Positions 34,813 to 43,607 of a DNA stretch of 64,000 nt are shown here, piece after piece. The position numbers and the translations under genes are program-made. The notes under the pieces are model-generated. The model searched no databases. It saw nothing but the letters and a program-made list of their open reading frames with translations, and was not told where the DNA came from. This DNA is from Martinezella hainanensis (GTDB lineage: Bacteria > Pseudomonadota > Alphaproteobacteria > Rhizobiales > Rhizobiaceae), in NCBI RefSeq assembly GCF_900094555.1, contig NZ_FMAC01000003.1, forward strand, positions 310,001 through 374,000, read 5' to 3'. Position 1 is the stretch's first letter; each line of letters begins with the position of its first letter.

Positions 34813-34824
34813 TAAAACGTTTCA
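34813..34824. promoter_or_regulatory. LacI-type operator-like site B
   Basis: TAAAACGTTTCA is a near-palindrome centred on CG, as in LacI-family operators. It is followed by the regulator gene 48 bases later. Two sites on one face of the helix, 63 bp apart, would fit repression by looping. Confidence 0.5.
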
Positions 34825-34871
34825 CCAGAATTTTCGTAGTATCAATCTGAGATTGTTGAGGGGAGGGCAAA

Positions 34872-35942
34872 ATGTCGAAATCGCGAACCCCTTCCATCAA
34901 GATGGTGGCCGATAGAGCCGGCGTTTCGGTTGCAACCGTCTCGAATGTCCTGAACGGCAAGCCAACGGTCTCTCCGGATTTCGCCAAGCGTGTGAATGAC
35001 GCGGTGCGCGAGCTCGGCTATGTCGTCGATCTCGGCGCGTCCCGGCTGCGCTCGCGCAAGGCGCAGCTGGCGGGTGTCGTGGTGCCCGATCTCACTAATC
35101 CGATGTTCGCCTCCTTTGTTTCCACGCTGGAGCATCTGGCACGTCTCGACGATTACGATCTGGTGGTCGTCTCCGCGCGCAACAATGCCGAGGAGGAGGC
35201 AGATCGGCTGCGCAAGATCCGCTCGTGGCGTCCGGCCGGCCTGATCGTCATTCCCTGTGATGGCGCCATTGCCGAGCGTTTGCCGAATGGTTTTTTCGCT
35301 CCGGTCGTCCTTGCCGACCGCATACCAGATGCGGCCGGCTTCGATCTGATCGCCGTCGACAATGGCCCGGCCGCCGGCGCGATCGCTGCCCATCTCGACA
35401 GGCAGGGCTATGGTGATTGTCTGGTTCTTGGCAGCAGCCTGTCGATCACCAATGTTCGAGAACGCTGGGAAGGCGTGCGAGCTGCGGCCGGGCGCATGCA
35501 TGTCGAAATGCTGGAAATCGGCATTGATGATGCCAATGGCGCGCAGCGCCTCGAGGAGCGGCTGCGCCACCGCCCGTTGCCGGGCGCGTTGTTTTCGCTT
35601 GACCACGGCACCACGCTTCTAACCTACCGCACTATGGCTGAGATCGGGCTTTCCGTGCCCGGCGATCTCGCCTTCGCGAGCTTTGACGAGATGGAATGGA
35701 TGCGGCTGGTCGCACCCGGCATTACCGCCGTGCGCCAGCCTGTCGAGGAAATGGCCGAGCAGGCCTGGGCGCTGCTGTTGCGACGCATGACTGGCTCCGG
35801 AGGAAAGCCGGTTACGCGACGCCTGCGCTGCGCTGTCGAGATCCGTGGTTCGACGCCGCGGAGCCCGCTTGAGGAGGCGGGTAATACGAAACTGGGAGGA
35901 GAAAAATGGAAGTTACAAGACGAACCATACTCGCCGGAATAG
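34872..35942 (+). CDS. LacI-family transcriptional regulator of the ketose system
   Basis: A 356-residue regulator with the standard N-terminal DNA-binding domain (IKMVADRAGVSVATVSNVL, about 9-27) and hinge (SRLRSRKAQLAGVVVPDL), then the periplasmic-binding-protein-like sensor domain (FASFDEMEWMRLVAPGITAV near the C-terminus). GGGGAGGG lies five bases before the ATG. Its last 37 bases overlap the binding-protein gene, so its tail passes over the next ribosome site. It most likely represses both divergent transcripts in the absence of the sugar. Confidence 0.9.
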   Translation: MSKSRTPSIKMVADRAGVSVATVSNVLNGKPTVSPDFAKRVNDAVRELGYVVDLGASRLRSRKAQLAGVVVPDLTNPMFASFVSTLEHLARLDDYDLVVVSARNNAEEEADRLRKIRSWRPAGLIVIPCDGAIAERLPNGFFAPVVLADRIPDAAGFDLIAVDNGPAAGAIAAHLDRQGYGDCLVLGSSLSITNVRERWEGVRAAAGRMHVEMLEIGIDDANGAQRLEERLRHRPLPGALFSLDHGTTLLTYRTMAEIGLSVPGDLAFASFDEMEWMRLVAPGITAVRQPVEEMAEQAWALLLRRMTGSGGKPVTRRLRCAVEIRGSTPRSPLEEAGNTKLGGEKWKLQDEPYSPE

Positions 35943-36913
35943 GCGGCGCTGTCGTCGCCGGAACTCTTGGCGGCACAATCGGTGTGGCGCAGGCGGCCGA
36001 ACCGCAGGTCGGCGTCGTGGTCAAGATCGGCGGTATTCCATGGTTCAATGCCATGGAAGTCGGCATCAAGAAGGCGGCGCCGGAATATAAGGCCAATGCC
36101 TGGATGGTCGGGCCAACGCAGGCCGATGCCGCCCAGCAGGTGCGCGCCATCGAAGACCTGATCGCCCGCAAGGTCGCCGTCATCGGCATCGTGCCGAACG
36201 ATTCCGCCGCTCTCGATCCCGTTCTTGGCCGCGCTCGTGCCGCGGGCATCAAGGTGCTCGCCCATGAAGGCCCGAACCAGAAGGAGGCCGATTGGGACTT
36301 CGAGCTGACGACCATCGAAGGCTACGGTCAGGCCCATATGGACCTGCTCGCCAAGCAGATGGGCGAGGAAGGCAAATACATCGTCTATGTCGGCTCGCTG
36401 ACGGTGCCGCTGCATAATGCCTGGGCAGATGCGGCGATCGCCTATCAGAAGCAGAAATATCCTAAGATGGAGATGCTCGGCGACCGCTTCGGCGTGGCCG
36501 AGAGCCTGGATGACAGCATCAAGACCACGCAGGATCAGCTTCGAGCCCATCCGGATCTCAAGGGTATCCTGACATTCGGATCGCAAGGCCCGATCGGCGC
36601 AGCCCGTGTGCTTGATGATCGTGAAAAGGCGAAATCGATCGCACTGGTCGGCGGCTTCTCGCCGGGCCAGGGCGCCAAATACGTCAAGTCCGGCACGATC
36701 CGCGGCGGCTTCATCTGGAATCCGATGACGGCAGGCGAGATTTTCGTGCAGCTCGCCTCCATCCTGGCGGCGGGCAAGGAGCCGACCGACAATATGGAGC
36801 TGACCGGTGTCGGAAAGGTTCGCGTCTATCCGGACAAGAAGCTCATTCAGGCCCAGAAACTGGAGTCGCTCGATAAGGAGAATATCGACCGGCTGGTGGC
36901 GCTCGGCCTTTAG
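35906..36913 (+). CDS. Sugar ABC transporter periplasmic binding protein
   Basis: A 335-residue protein with a twin-arginine-like signal (VTRRTILAGIGGAVVAG, cleavage near AQA) and an autoinducer-2/rhamnose-type sugar-binding body: GVVVKIGGIPWFNAMEVGI, GPTQADAAQQVRAIEDLI and VAVIGIVPND. GGGAGGAG stands directly before the ATG inside the LacI 3' end. It supplies the ATPase and two permeases downstream. A RIME repeat overlaps its stop. Confidence 0.88.
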   Translation: MEVTRRTILAGIGGAVVAGTLGGTIGVAQAAEPQVGVVVKIGGIPWFNAMEVGIKKAAPEYKANAWMVGPTQADAAQQVRAIEDLIARKVAVIGIVPNDSAALDPVLGRARAAGIKVLAHEGPNQKEADWDFELTTIEGYGQAHMDLLAKQMGEEGKYIVYVGSLTVPLHNAWADAAIAYQKQKYPKMEMLGDRFGVAESLDDSIKTTQDQLRAHPDLKGILTFGSQGPIGAARVLDDREKAKSIALVGGFSPGQGAKYVKSGTIRGGFIWNPMTAGEIFVQLASILAAGKEPTDNMELTGVGKVRVYPDKKLIQAQKLESLDKENIDRLVALGL

Positions 36914-37014
36914 AGCATTTCCAGGAAAAGTGCGTAGCGGTTTTCCGTCCGGAATGCGGACGGAACCAAGAGGATAGAGCCTTTCCGCGATTCGGAGAAA
37001 AGCGGAAAAGCTCT
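36912..37014. repeat. RIME1-type rhizobial intergenic repeat, copy 2
   Basis: A 103-bp element starting AGAGCATTTCCAGGAAAAGT and ending AGCGGAAAAGCTCT, strongly similar to 3653-3754, with two palindromes. It overlaps the TAG stop of the binding-protein gene and lies between it and the ATPase gene, where a folded RNA could lower expression of the membrane parts. Confidence 0.8.
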
Positions 37015-37088
37015 GACTGTTCCTCCCGAGGGCCGGCGGCAGGCTTGAATGCCGCCGCCGGCCGACCCATGGCAATCGGAGTGGATCG

Positions 37089-38582
37089 ATGAGCGATGAC
37101 GTTTCGTTTCTGCGTCTGACCGGCTTGTCCAAGCGGTTCGGCGGCGTGCGTGCATTGGAGGAGATCGACTGGGATGTGCGGCCCGGCGAGATCCATTGCC
37201 TCGTTGGTGAAAATGGTTGCGGCAAGTCGACCCTTATCAAGACGGTAGCAGGGGTGCACCCGCCGTCGGCCGGTATGATCGAGATCGAGGGTAAGTCGGT
37301 CCTTCCGCTTGATCCCGCCCGCGCAAAAGCCCTTGGAATTCAGGTTATTTTCCAGGATCTTTCACTGTTTCCCAACCTGTCCGTAGCCGAAAACATCGCC
37401 ATCGAAAGCCATCTCGACCGGCTCGTAAAACCGGTCAAGTGGAAGCAGATGCGCGAGAAGGCAAGCGCTGTCCTTGCAAGGCTCGGATTTGCGCTTGATC
37501 TCGATCTCGTGGTTTCCGATCTCTCCGTTGCTGAGCGCCAGATTGTGGCGATCGCCCGCGGTCTGGCAGCCGCGGCACGGCTGATTTTCATGGACGAACC
37601 GACGGCATCGCTGACGCGGACCGAGGTCGACCGTCTTTTGGGGATTGTCGGACGATTGAAGGCGGATGGTATCGCCGTCGTCTTCGTCTCCCACCGGCTC
37701 GACGAAGTCGTAGAGATCGCCGAGCGCGTCACTGTCATGCGCGACGGCCGCAAGGTCGGCACCTGGCCCGCCGATCAGATGAACGAAAAGAAGATCGCTC
37801 ATCTGATGACGGGGCTCGACATCGATCACGCGATTGTCGCGCGCGATATGGGTGAGGCGGCACCTGTTCTGGAGGTTCGCGGTCTGTCGCGCCGCGGCGA
37901 GTTTGCCGACGTCGACTTCACGCTGCATCGCGGCGAGGTGCTTGGCATCTCCGGCCTGCTGGGATCGGGTCGCACCGAACTCGCCCTGACGCTGTTCGGC
38001 ATGCACCGCGCCGAGAGCGGCAGCATCCGCCTGGAGGGCGGGGAGCTTGGGCTCCGTTCCAATCGCGATGCCGTGCGCGCCGGCATAGCCTATGTTTCCG
38101 AGGATCGCCTGAGCCTTGGCGTCATCCTGCAGCAGTCGATCGGCGACAACATCATACTCGCCGTCATGAAGGGCATGGCAAACCGTCTCGGGCTCATTCC
38201 CGGCAAGACGCGCGGGCAGCTTGCCGATGACTGGATCAAGCGGCTCGCCATCAAGGTTCCCTCAGCCGATCACGCCGTGCAGACGCTTTCGGGCGGCAAT
38301 CAGCAGCGTGTCGTGCTGGCGAAATGGCTCGCGACACGGCCGAAGGTGTTGATCCTCGATTCGCCAACCGTCGGCGTCGATATCAAGAACAAGCAGGGCA
38401 TTTACGATGTGGTGGCCGATCTGGCGCGCCAAGGCGTCGCCATCATCCTCATCTCCGACGAAGTCTCGGAACTCTTTGCGACCTGCGACCGTATCCTCCA
38501 CATGCGCGCCGGCCGCATCGTCGGCGAAGCCGTGCCCGGCGCAGTCAGTGAGGCCAATATGAAGGAGCGCATCTATGCGTGA
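37089..38582 (+). CDS. Sugar ABC transporter ATP-binding protein (two ABC domains)
   Basis: A 497-residue ATPase of the RbsA/RhaT class. First domain: Walker A GENGCGKST (about 38-46) and Walker B LIFMDEPTASL. Second domain: signature LSGGNQQR and VLILDSPTVGVD, with its degenerate Walker A region LGSGRTELALT, as usual in the family. The first domain has Val-Ala-Glu-Arg in place of the signature (LSVAERQ), also common there. It overlaps the following permease gene by eight bases. Confidence 0.92.
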   Translation: MSDDVSFLRLTGLSKRFGGVRALEEIDWDVRPGEIHCLVGENGCGKSTLIKTVAGVHPPSAGMIEIEGKSVLPLDPARAKALGIQVIFQDLSLFPNLSVAENIAIESHLDRLVKPVKWKQMREKASAVLARLGFALDLDLVVSDLSVAERQIVAIARGLAAAARLIFMDEPTASLTRTEVDRLLGIVGRLKADGIAVVFVSHRLDEVVEIAERVTVMRDGRKVGTWPADQMNEKKIAHLMTGLDIDHAIVARDMGEAAPVLEVRGLSRRGEFADVDFTLHRGEVLGISGLLGSGRTELALTLFGMHRAESGSIRLEGGELGLRSNRDAVRAGIAYVSEDRLSLGVILQQSIGDNIILAVMKGMANRLGLIPGKTRGQLADDWIKRLAIKVPSADHAVQTLSGGNQQRVVLAKWLATRPKVLILDSPTVGVDIKNKQGIYDVVADLARQGVAIILISDEVSELFATCDRILHMRAGRIVGEAVPGAVSEANMKERIYA

Positions 38583-39609
38583 GCACAGCCAAATGGCCGG
38601 ACCATCCTTTGCCGCGCAATTGAAGCGACGTCCCGAAGCTTGGCTTCTAGCTGTTATTGCCGCGGTCGTAATCTTGTTTTCCCTGACCGCGCGCGATTTC
38701 CTGACGCTCGCCAATATCATCGATCTGCTCGAGACCTATTCTGTGCAGGCGATCATGGCGATGGGCCTCTTCGTGGTGCTGGTTTCGGGCGGCATCGACA
38801 TATCCTTTGCCGCCACCGCTTCCGTCGCGCAATATTGCGCGGCGCTGCTCGCGACGCAGTTCGGCTTTTCGGCGCCAGCCGTCATTGGCTACGGCCTTGC
38901 GATCGGTGTCGGTCTCGGTTGCCTCAATGCACTGCTGGTTCATTATGTGCGCATCACCTCGATCATCGCGACGATCGCCATGATGAGCGTCAGCTTCTCG
39001 CTGCTGATGTATTTCTCCGGCGGCAAGTCGATCTACACATTGCCGGATTGGTGGACGAACCGCGTCGTCTTCTGGCGCATGGAAACGGCATCGGGCGATA
39101 TCGTCCGTGTGACGCTGCCTATCGTCGCCATGGTGGTGGTGACGCTGTTCACCTGGGCATGGATGACGCGGTCTTCCGTCGGGCGGCAGCTTTATGCGAT
39201 GGGCGGCAATGCGGAGGCGGCACGGCGCATCGGCATGAATATTGGCCGTCTGCAATTCGTCGCCTATGGCTATCTTGGGCTGATGGCGGCGATCGCCGGC
39301 CTGCTGCAGGCCCACCGGGTCGGCGAGAGCGTGCCCAATGCCATGTACAATACCGAACTTGCGGTACTGTCCGCCGCGGTGCTTGGCGGCGCCAGCCTGA
39401 CGGGCGGCATCGGCACCGTGCCTGGCGTATTGCTCGGCATCGTGCTTCTGGCGGTCCTGCAGAACGGGCTCAACCTGCTTGGCGTCTCCTCTTATTTCTT
39501 CCAGATCGTCATCGGGATCACCATCCTGGTTTCGACCTCGATCACCGTGATCAGCTCGCGACCCGGTCGCCGCCATCGTATTATCGCCGGAGCGTCGTCC
39601 AATGGCTGA
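38575..39609 (+). CDS. Sugar ABC transporter permease 1
   Basis: A 344-residue inner-membrane protein of the RbsC/RhaP type with eight to ten hydrophobic segments. Family blocks: MGLFVVLVSGGIDISFAATA, GNAEAARRIGMNIGR (ATPase contact loop) and LGGASLTGGIGTVPGVLLG. It overlaps its neighbours on both sides by eight bases. Together with permease 2 it forms a heterodimeric pore. Confidence 0.9.
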   Translation: MREHSQMAGPSFAAQLKRRPEAWLLAVIAAVVILFSLTARDFLTLANIIDLLETYSVQAIMAMGLFVVLVSGGIDISFAATASVAQYCAALLATQFGFSAPAVIGYGLAIGVGLGCLNALLVHYVRITSIIATIAMMSVSFSLLMYFSGGKSIYTLPDWWTNRVVFWRMETASGDIVRVTLPIVAMVVVTLFTWAWMTRSSVGRQLYAMGGNAEAARRIGMNIGRLQFVAYGYLGLMAAIAGLLQAHRVGESVPNAMYNTELAVLSAAVLGGASLTGGIGTVPGVLLGIVLLAVLQNGLNLLGVSSYFFQIVIGITILVSTSITVISSRPGRRHRIIAGASSNG

Positions 39610-40660
39610 ACCTCCAGTTCTCTATAACATCAATAACAGCCTGGCGGATCTAATGACGCGTATGCGGACAGGCATTCCCGGAGCACATGCCGGGCTTGTC
39701 GTCCTGCTGATCCTTCTGGTTGCCGGCTTCTCTCTGTTCATTCCGAATTTTGCCTCGGTTGGCACGCTGCAATCCTTCATGTATCAGCTGCCGCTGCTTG
39801 GCCTTCTGTCTCTGGCGATGATGGCGCCGCTGATAACGGGCGGGCTCAATCTGGCGATCATCGCAACGACGAACCAATGCGCGCTGCTGATGGCCTTCAT
39901 CATGCAGAGTCTGATCACGCCCGACACTGGCGTCGGTACGGCATTCGCCGTCATAGTACTGGCGCTCGTCGCCGGCCTTGCGCTCTGCCTGCTCATCGGC
40001 CTCATCACCGGTACGCTCATCGCCTATACCGGCGTCCATCCGATCCTCATCACGCTCGGCACGAAATCGCTGATCGACGGCATCAGCATCTATCTCACGC
40101 GTGGCATGGCACTTTCGGGCATACCGGACGGCTTCAGCCGCATCGGGACGACCACCATTGTCGGCGTGCCGCTGATCTTCCTGCTGCTGATTGTGGTGGC
40201 CGTCATCGTCAGCCTCATATTGCGTCGCACCGCCTTTGGCGTCGCCTGCGCCATGATTGGCTCGAATATCGAGGCGGCACGCTATTCGGCGATAGATACG
40301 CGCCGGGTACTGGTCGGCGTCTATGTCATGTCGAGCCTGATCTGCTTCTTTTCGGCACTGGTCATGCTGGCGACCTTCAACTCGGCGAGCGCGGATTACG
40401 CGCAATCCTATCTGCTGGTGACGATCCTTGCGGCTGTTCTCGGCGGTGTCGATCCGTTCGGCGGCTTCGGCACGGCGGGCGGATTGATGCTGGCGCTGGC
40501 GATCCTGCAGGTCATCTCCTCGGGCTTCAACCAGTTCGGCCTCAGCAACTATCTGACGGTCGCGATATGGGGCGGCATTCTCATCTTCGTCGCTGCGATA
40601 CAGACGGCGCGGCCCTACCTGATGTGGCTGCTGCCAGCACGTTTCTTCGGTCCAAAATGA
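39602..40660 (+). CDS. Sugar ABC transporter permease 2
   Basis: A 352-residue RbsC/RhaQ-type permease. Family blocks: LLSLAMMAPLITGGLNLAI, IGSNIEAARYSAIDTRRV (contact loop) and VLGGVDPFGGFGTAGGLML. About nine membrane segments. It ends in an ATGA overlap with the kinase gene, showing that uptake and phosphorylation are coupled genetically. Confidence 0.9.
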   Translation: MAEPPVLYNINNSLADLMTRMRTGIPGAHAGLVVLLILLVAGFSLFIPNFASVGTLQSFMYQLPLLGLLSLAMMAPLITGGLNLAIIATTNQCALLMAFIMQSLITPDTGVGTAFAVIVLALVAGLALCLLIGLITGTLIAYTGVHPILITLGTKSLIDGISIYLTRGMALSGIPDGFSRIGTTTIVGVPLIFLLLIVVAVIVSLILRRTAFGVACAMIGSNIEAARYSAIDTRRVLVGVYVMSSLICFFSALVMLATFNSASADYAQSYLLVTILAAVLGGVDPFGGFGTAGGLMLALAILQVISSGFNQFGLSNYLTVAIWGGILIFVAAIQTARPYLMWLLPARFFGPK

Positions 40661-42036
40661 GCATTGTTGCGGTTTTCGATATCGGCAAGACCAATGTGAA
40701 GCTGTCGGCGGCCAGCGATGACGGCCATGTGCTGGAAACGCTGTCGACGCCGAACATCGTCAAGGATGGTCCGCCCTATCGTCATCATGATCTTGTCGAG
40801 CTGGAAGCCTGGCTCATCGATAGCCTGACGGCATTGGGCAAGCGACACGATATAGGCGCGATCGTCACCTGCGCGCATGGATCCGGCGGCGTGCTGGTCG
40901 ACGGACAGGGCGCGGCAATGCCGATGATCGACTATGAGCAGCCGATCCCCGCCGATGTCGATGCGCGCTACAGGGCAATTGTCGGCTCGTACCGCGAAAG
41001 GGCAAGCGCTATCATGCTGGGCGCAGCGCACCTTGCCAGGCAGATGCTGTGGCAGGAAATGCACTGGCCGGAGACCTTTGCGGCGGCCAGCGCCTATCTG
41101 GCCACTCCGCAATATTGGGCTTTCCGCCTGTCCGGCGTGCTGGCGGGCGAAGTGACGAGCCTGGCGGCGCAGTCGCATCTGTGGGCATCGGCAGACGGCC
41201 GGCCTGCCGCGCTCGTCGCAAGCCGCGGATGGCAGCGTCTCATGCCGCCGATGCGGCGCGCATGGGAAACGCTTGGTCCGCTGAAGCCGGAGCTTGCCAG
41301 GCGGTGCGGTCTGAAGGCGACGACGCGTATCCTGTGCGGCGTGCACGACTCCTCGGCCAATCTCTATCGCTATCAGGCGGCAGATCTCTCCGATTTTACC
41401 GTCGTCTCGACAGGGACTTGGATCGTTGCGCTCAGCGATCGCAATGGCGTCGATTTCAGCGTCGAACAACCCGGCCATTCCTGCAATGCCGATGTCTTCG
41501 GCAATCCGACACCCGGCATGCTGACCATGGGTGGTCGGGAGTTTTCCTCAGTCGCAGCAAAGGCCTCCGGCCCGGCCTCGTTGCAGGCGCTTCGGATGAT
41601 CGTTGAGTCTGGTACTTTTGCGCTGCCGACATTCGGCTCGGATGATGGGCTCTTTCCCGGCACGGCCCGTCGTGGTCGTCTCGAAGGTCCGCACGCGGAG
41701 GAGGAAAGTGTCCGGTTCACACTTGCGGTACTTTATTCGGCGCTGCTGACTGTCGCCTGCATCCGCGATCTCCCGCCGGCGAGAACGGTGGTGCTGGACG
41801 GCAATTTCGTCGTCGATCCGCTCTATGGCGCTATCGTCGCGGCCTTGCTGCCCGACCGACGCGTGCTCGTCAGCCGCAGCACCACCGGAACGGCGACGGG
41901 CGCGGCCATGCTGGCCGCCCACGAAAGCCGTGCTTCGCCTGCAGCGCTGGCGGCCAAAGCCCCTGATATCTCTGGCCTTCCCGAGCTTTCATCTTACCAG
42001 CAACGCTGGCAAACCCTGATCAAGACAATGGAGTGA
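40657..42036 (+). CDS. FGGY-family carbohydrate kinase (fuculo-/rhamnulokinase-like)
   Basis: A 459-residue sugar kinase. The N-terminal phosphate motif is VFDIGKTNVKL, the mid-domain hinge is CGVHDSSANLYRY, and VVSTGTWIVAL forms the second phosphate-binding region; the C-terminal TTGTATGAAMLAA is the adenosine region. It would phosphorylate a ketose at O1, as in rhamnulose or fuculose pathways. The ATG at 40657 overlaps the permease stop. The next gene, a class II aldolase, would cleave the product. Confidence 0.85.
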   Translation: MSIVAVFDIGKTNVKLSAASDDGHVLETLSTPNIVKDGPPYRHHDLVELEAWLIDSLTALGKRHDIGAIVTCAHGSGGVLVDGQGAAMPMIDYEQPIPADVDARYRAIVGSYRERASAIMLGAAHLARQMLWQEMHWPETFAAASAYLATPQYWAFRLSGVLAGEVTSLAAQSHLWASADGRPAALVASRGWQRLMPPMRRAWETLGPLKPELARRCGLKATTRILCGVHDSSANLYRYQAADLSDFTVVSTGTWIVALSDRNGVDFSVEQPGHSCNADVFGNPTPGMLTMGGREFSSVAAKASGPASLQALRMIVESGTFALPTFGSDDGLFPGTARRGRLEGPHAEEESVRFTLAVLYSALLTVACIRDLPPARTVVLDGNFVVDPLYGAIVAALLPDRRVLVSRSTTGTATGAAMLAAHESRASPAALAAKAPDISGLPELSSYQQRWQTLIKTME

Positions 42037-42040
42037 TATC

Positions 42041-42733
42041 GTGACGACTTATGACGACAATGCCCTGCGCGAAGACATGGTGGCGATCTGCCGCCGGATG
42101 AATGCATCCGGCATCAACCAGGGAACGGCCGGCAACGTGTCGGTGCGAAATCCCAAGGGATTTCTGGTCACGCCAACCTCTCTGCCTTACGACATGATGC
42201 AGCCAAAGGACCTGGTGCAGATGTTTTTCGATGGCAGCTACGAGGGGGAGCGCCGGCCATCGTCCGAGTGGCGGTTCCATCGCGATATTCTCGCATCCCG
42301 CGGGGATATCGATTGCGTGCTCCATTGCCATTCGGTCTATGCGACCACGCTTGCCGTGCATCACAAGACCATCCCGAGCTTTCACTATATGACGGGTGTC
42401 GCGGGCGGCACGACGATCCGCTGCGCGCGCTACGCTACCTTCGGCACGCAGGCCCTTTCGGATGCCGCGATCGAGGCCCTGCAGGACAGGCTTGCCTGCC
42501 TGCTCGGCCAGCACGGGCAGATATCGCTCGGGAAGACGCCGGCCGCCGCTCTTGCCCTTGCCATCGAGGTCGAAACTCTCTCGCGTCTCTATGTCCAGGC
42601 ACTCACCCTCGGCGAGCCGCCCATTCTCGATGATGAGGAGATGGCGCGCGTCATCCAGCAGATGAAGAACATGAGCTACGGACAGGCGCCGGATCTGGAT
42701 GGGGTCAACGATGTGGCGAAGCGACGGCAATAA
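42041..42733 (+). CDS. Class II aldolase (L-fuculose-1-phosphate aldolase-like)
   Basis: A 230-residue zinc aldolase. GTAGNVSVR binds phosphate, E (in SSEWRFHRDI) is the catalytic acid, HCHS provides two zinc ligands and H in GQHGQIS the third. It would split a ketose 1-phosphate into dihydroxyacetone phosphate and an aldehyde. Translation starts at GTG 42041, with GGAG seven bases before. It completes the pathway that begins with the ABC system; the last gene of this operon. Confidence 0.87.
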   Translation: MTTYDDNALREDMVAICRRMNASGINQGTAGNVSVRNPKGFLVTPTSLPYDMMQPKDLVQMFFDGSYEGERRPSSEWRFHRDILASRGDIDCVLHCHSVYATTLAVHHKTIPSFHYMTGVAGGTTIRCARYATFGTQALSDAAIEALQDRLACLLGQHGQISLGKTPAAALALAIEVETLSRLYVQALTLGEPPILDDEEMARVIQQMKNMSYGQAPDLDGVNDVAKRRQ

Positions 42734-42819
42734 TCCCTCGCAGCCTTCCGTCGTCGCGCCGCGACGTCTTGACATATGTGCGACTGAGTAGCACTTTAGA
42801 TATCTGAAGGAGATTGCCC

Positions 42820-43095
42820 GTGAGCGTCAAGTCGTCGATATCGCTGACCGATCAGCAGGATGCATTTGCTCGCTCGCTTGTCGAGACGGGGCGTTATTCC
42901 AGCATGAGTTCGGTTCTCCAGCAGGGCCTGGAGCTGCTGCGGCAAAAGACGGAAGCGGAAGCGGTCGAGACGGAAGGGTTGCGCAGGCTCATGCAACGCC
43001 GTGTCGATGGGCCGAAGGTTTCGGCGGCGGACATGGATGAACGCATCGAGGGTATGATCGAACGGAAGCGGCGAGCCCATCGTGTGGAGCCTTGA
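42820..43095 (+). CDS. ParD-type antitoxin
   Basis: A 91-residue ribbon-helix-helix antitoxin. N-terminal KSSISLTDQQDAFARSLVET with RYSSMSSVLQQGLELL forms the DNA-binding fold; the charged C-terminus (MERKRRAHR-like tail) binds the toxin. The GTG start at 42820 is supported by AAGGAGA; the TTG at 42814 lies directly on the site. It overlaps the toxin gene by 14 bases, the usual type II arrangement, and should repress its own operon. Confidence 0.85.
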   Translation: MSVKSSISLTDQQDAFARSLVETGRYSSMSSVLQQGLELLRQKTEAEAVETEGLRRLMQRRVDGPKVSAADMDERIEGMIERKRRAHRVEP

Positions 43096-43426
43096 ATATT
43101 CCAGGGACGCCGATCTCGATTTCGAACTGATCTTTGATCATCTGTTTACGGCCTACCTCGATCTTGGAGATGCGCCAGAGGACGCTCTAGAGCGTGCGGC
43201 GAACCGCATCCGCGAGCTGCGTCTGGAAATCGATCGATTGATCGAGACCCCCTATATTGGAACATTGCGGCCGGATATCTATCCCGGCATCCGCTTTCTG
43301 CGGCGCGACAAGGCAGCCGTCTGGTTTTTGCCGATCGAGCAGCGCCGTACGATTGTCGTGGCGGCAATTTTCTTCGGCGGCCAGGATCACATCAGGCGGA
43401 TGCTGGCGCGCATGCTGGAGCAATAA
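43082..43426 (+). CDS. ParE/RelE-family toxin
   Basis: A 114-residue protein starting at GTG within the antitoxin end. Family features: LEYSRDADLDFELIFDHLF, an arginine-rich centre (RIRELRLEIDRL) and IRFLRRDKAAVWFL with the strand VVAAIFFGGQD. ParE toxins block DNA gyrase; RelE relatives cut mRNA. Length is slightly larger than the usual 95-100. Which target applies here is unknown. Confidence 0.85.
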   Translation: MWSLEYSRDADLDFELIFDHLFTAYLDLGDAPEDALERAANRIRELRLEIDRLIETPYIGTLRPDIYPGIRFLRRDKAAVWFLPIEQRRTIVVAAIFFGGQDHIRRMLARMLEQ

Positions 43427-43607
43427 TGTCTCAATTATCTATCCGCCCCGCGGTCGCTCCCGTTCGAAATCGAGCAGCCTCCTCCCTGACGGTTACCCAT
43501 CAACACTGTTCTGATGCCACAGCGGTAAAGTGCATGTAATGTAGCCGCAATCTTTGGCTGTCAGTGGGGGCGAAGGATGGCGATGGCTGTCCTTTGGGGA
43601 AAAGTCA

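Noticed and set aside
39877..42036. 719-residue plus-strand frame joining permease 2 and the kinase
   Set aside because: The first 260 codons are a shifted reading of the permease gene; only the part from ATG 40657 is a real kinase.
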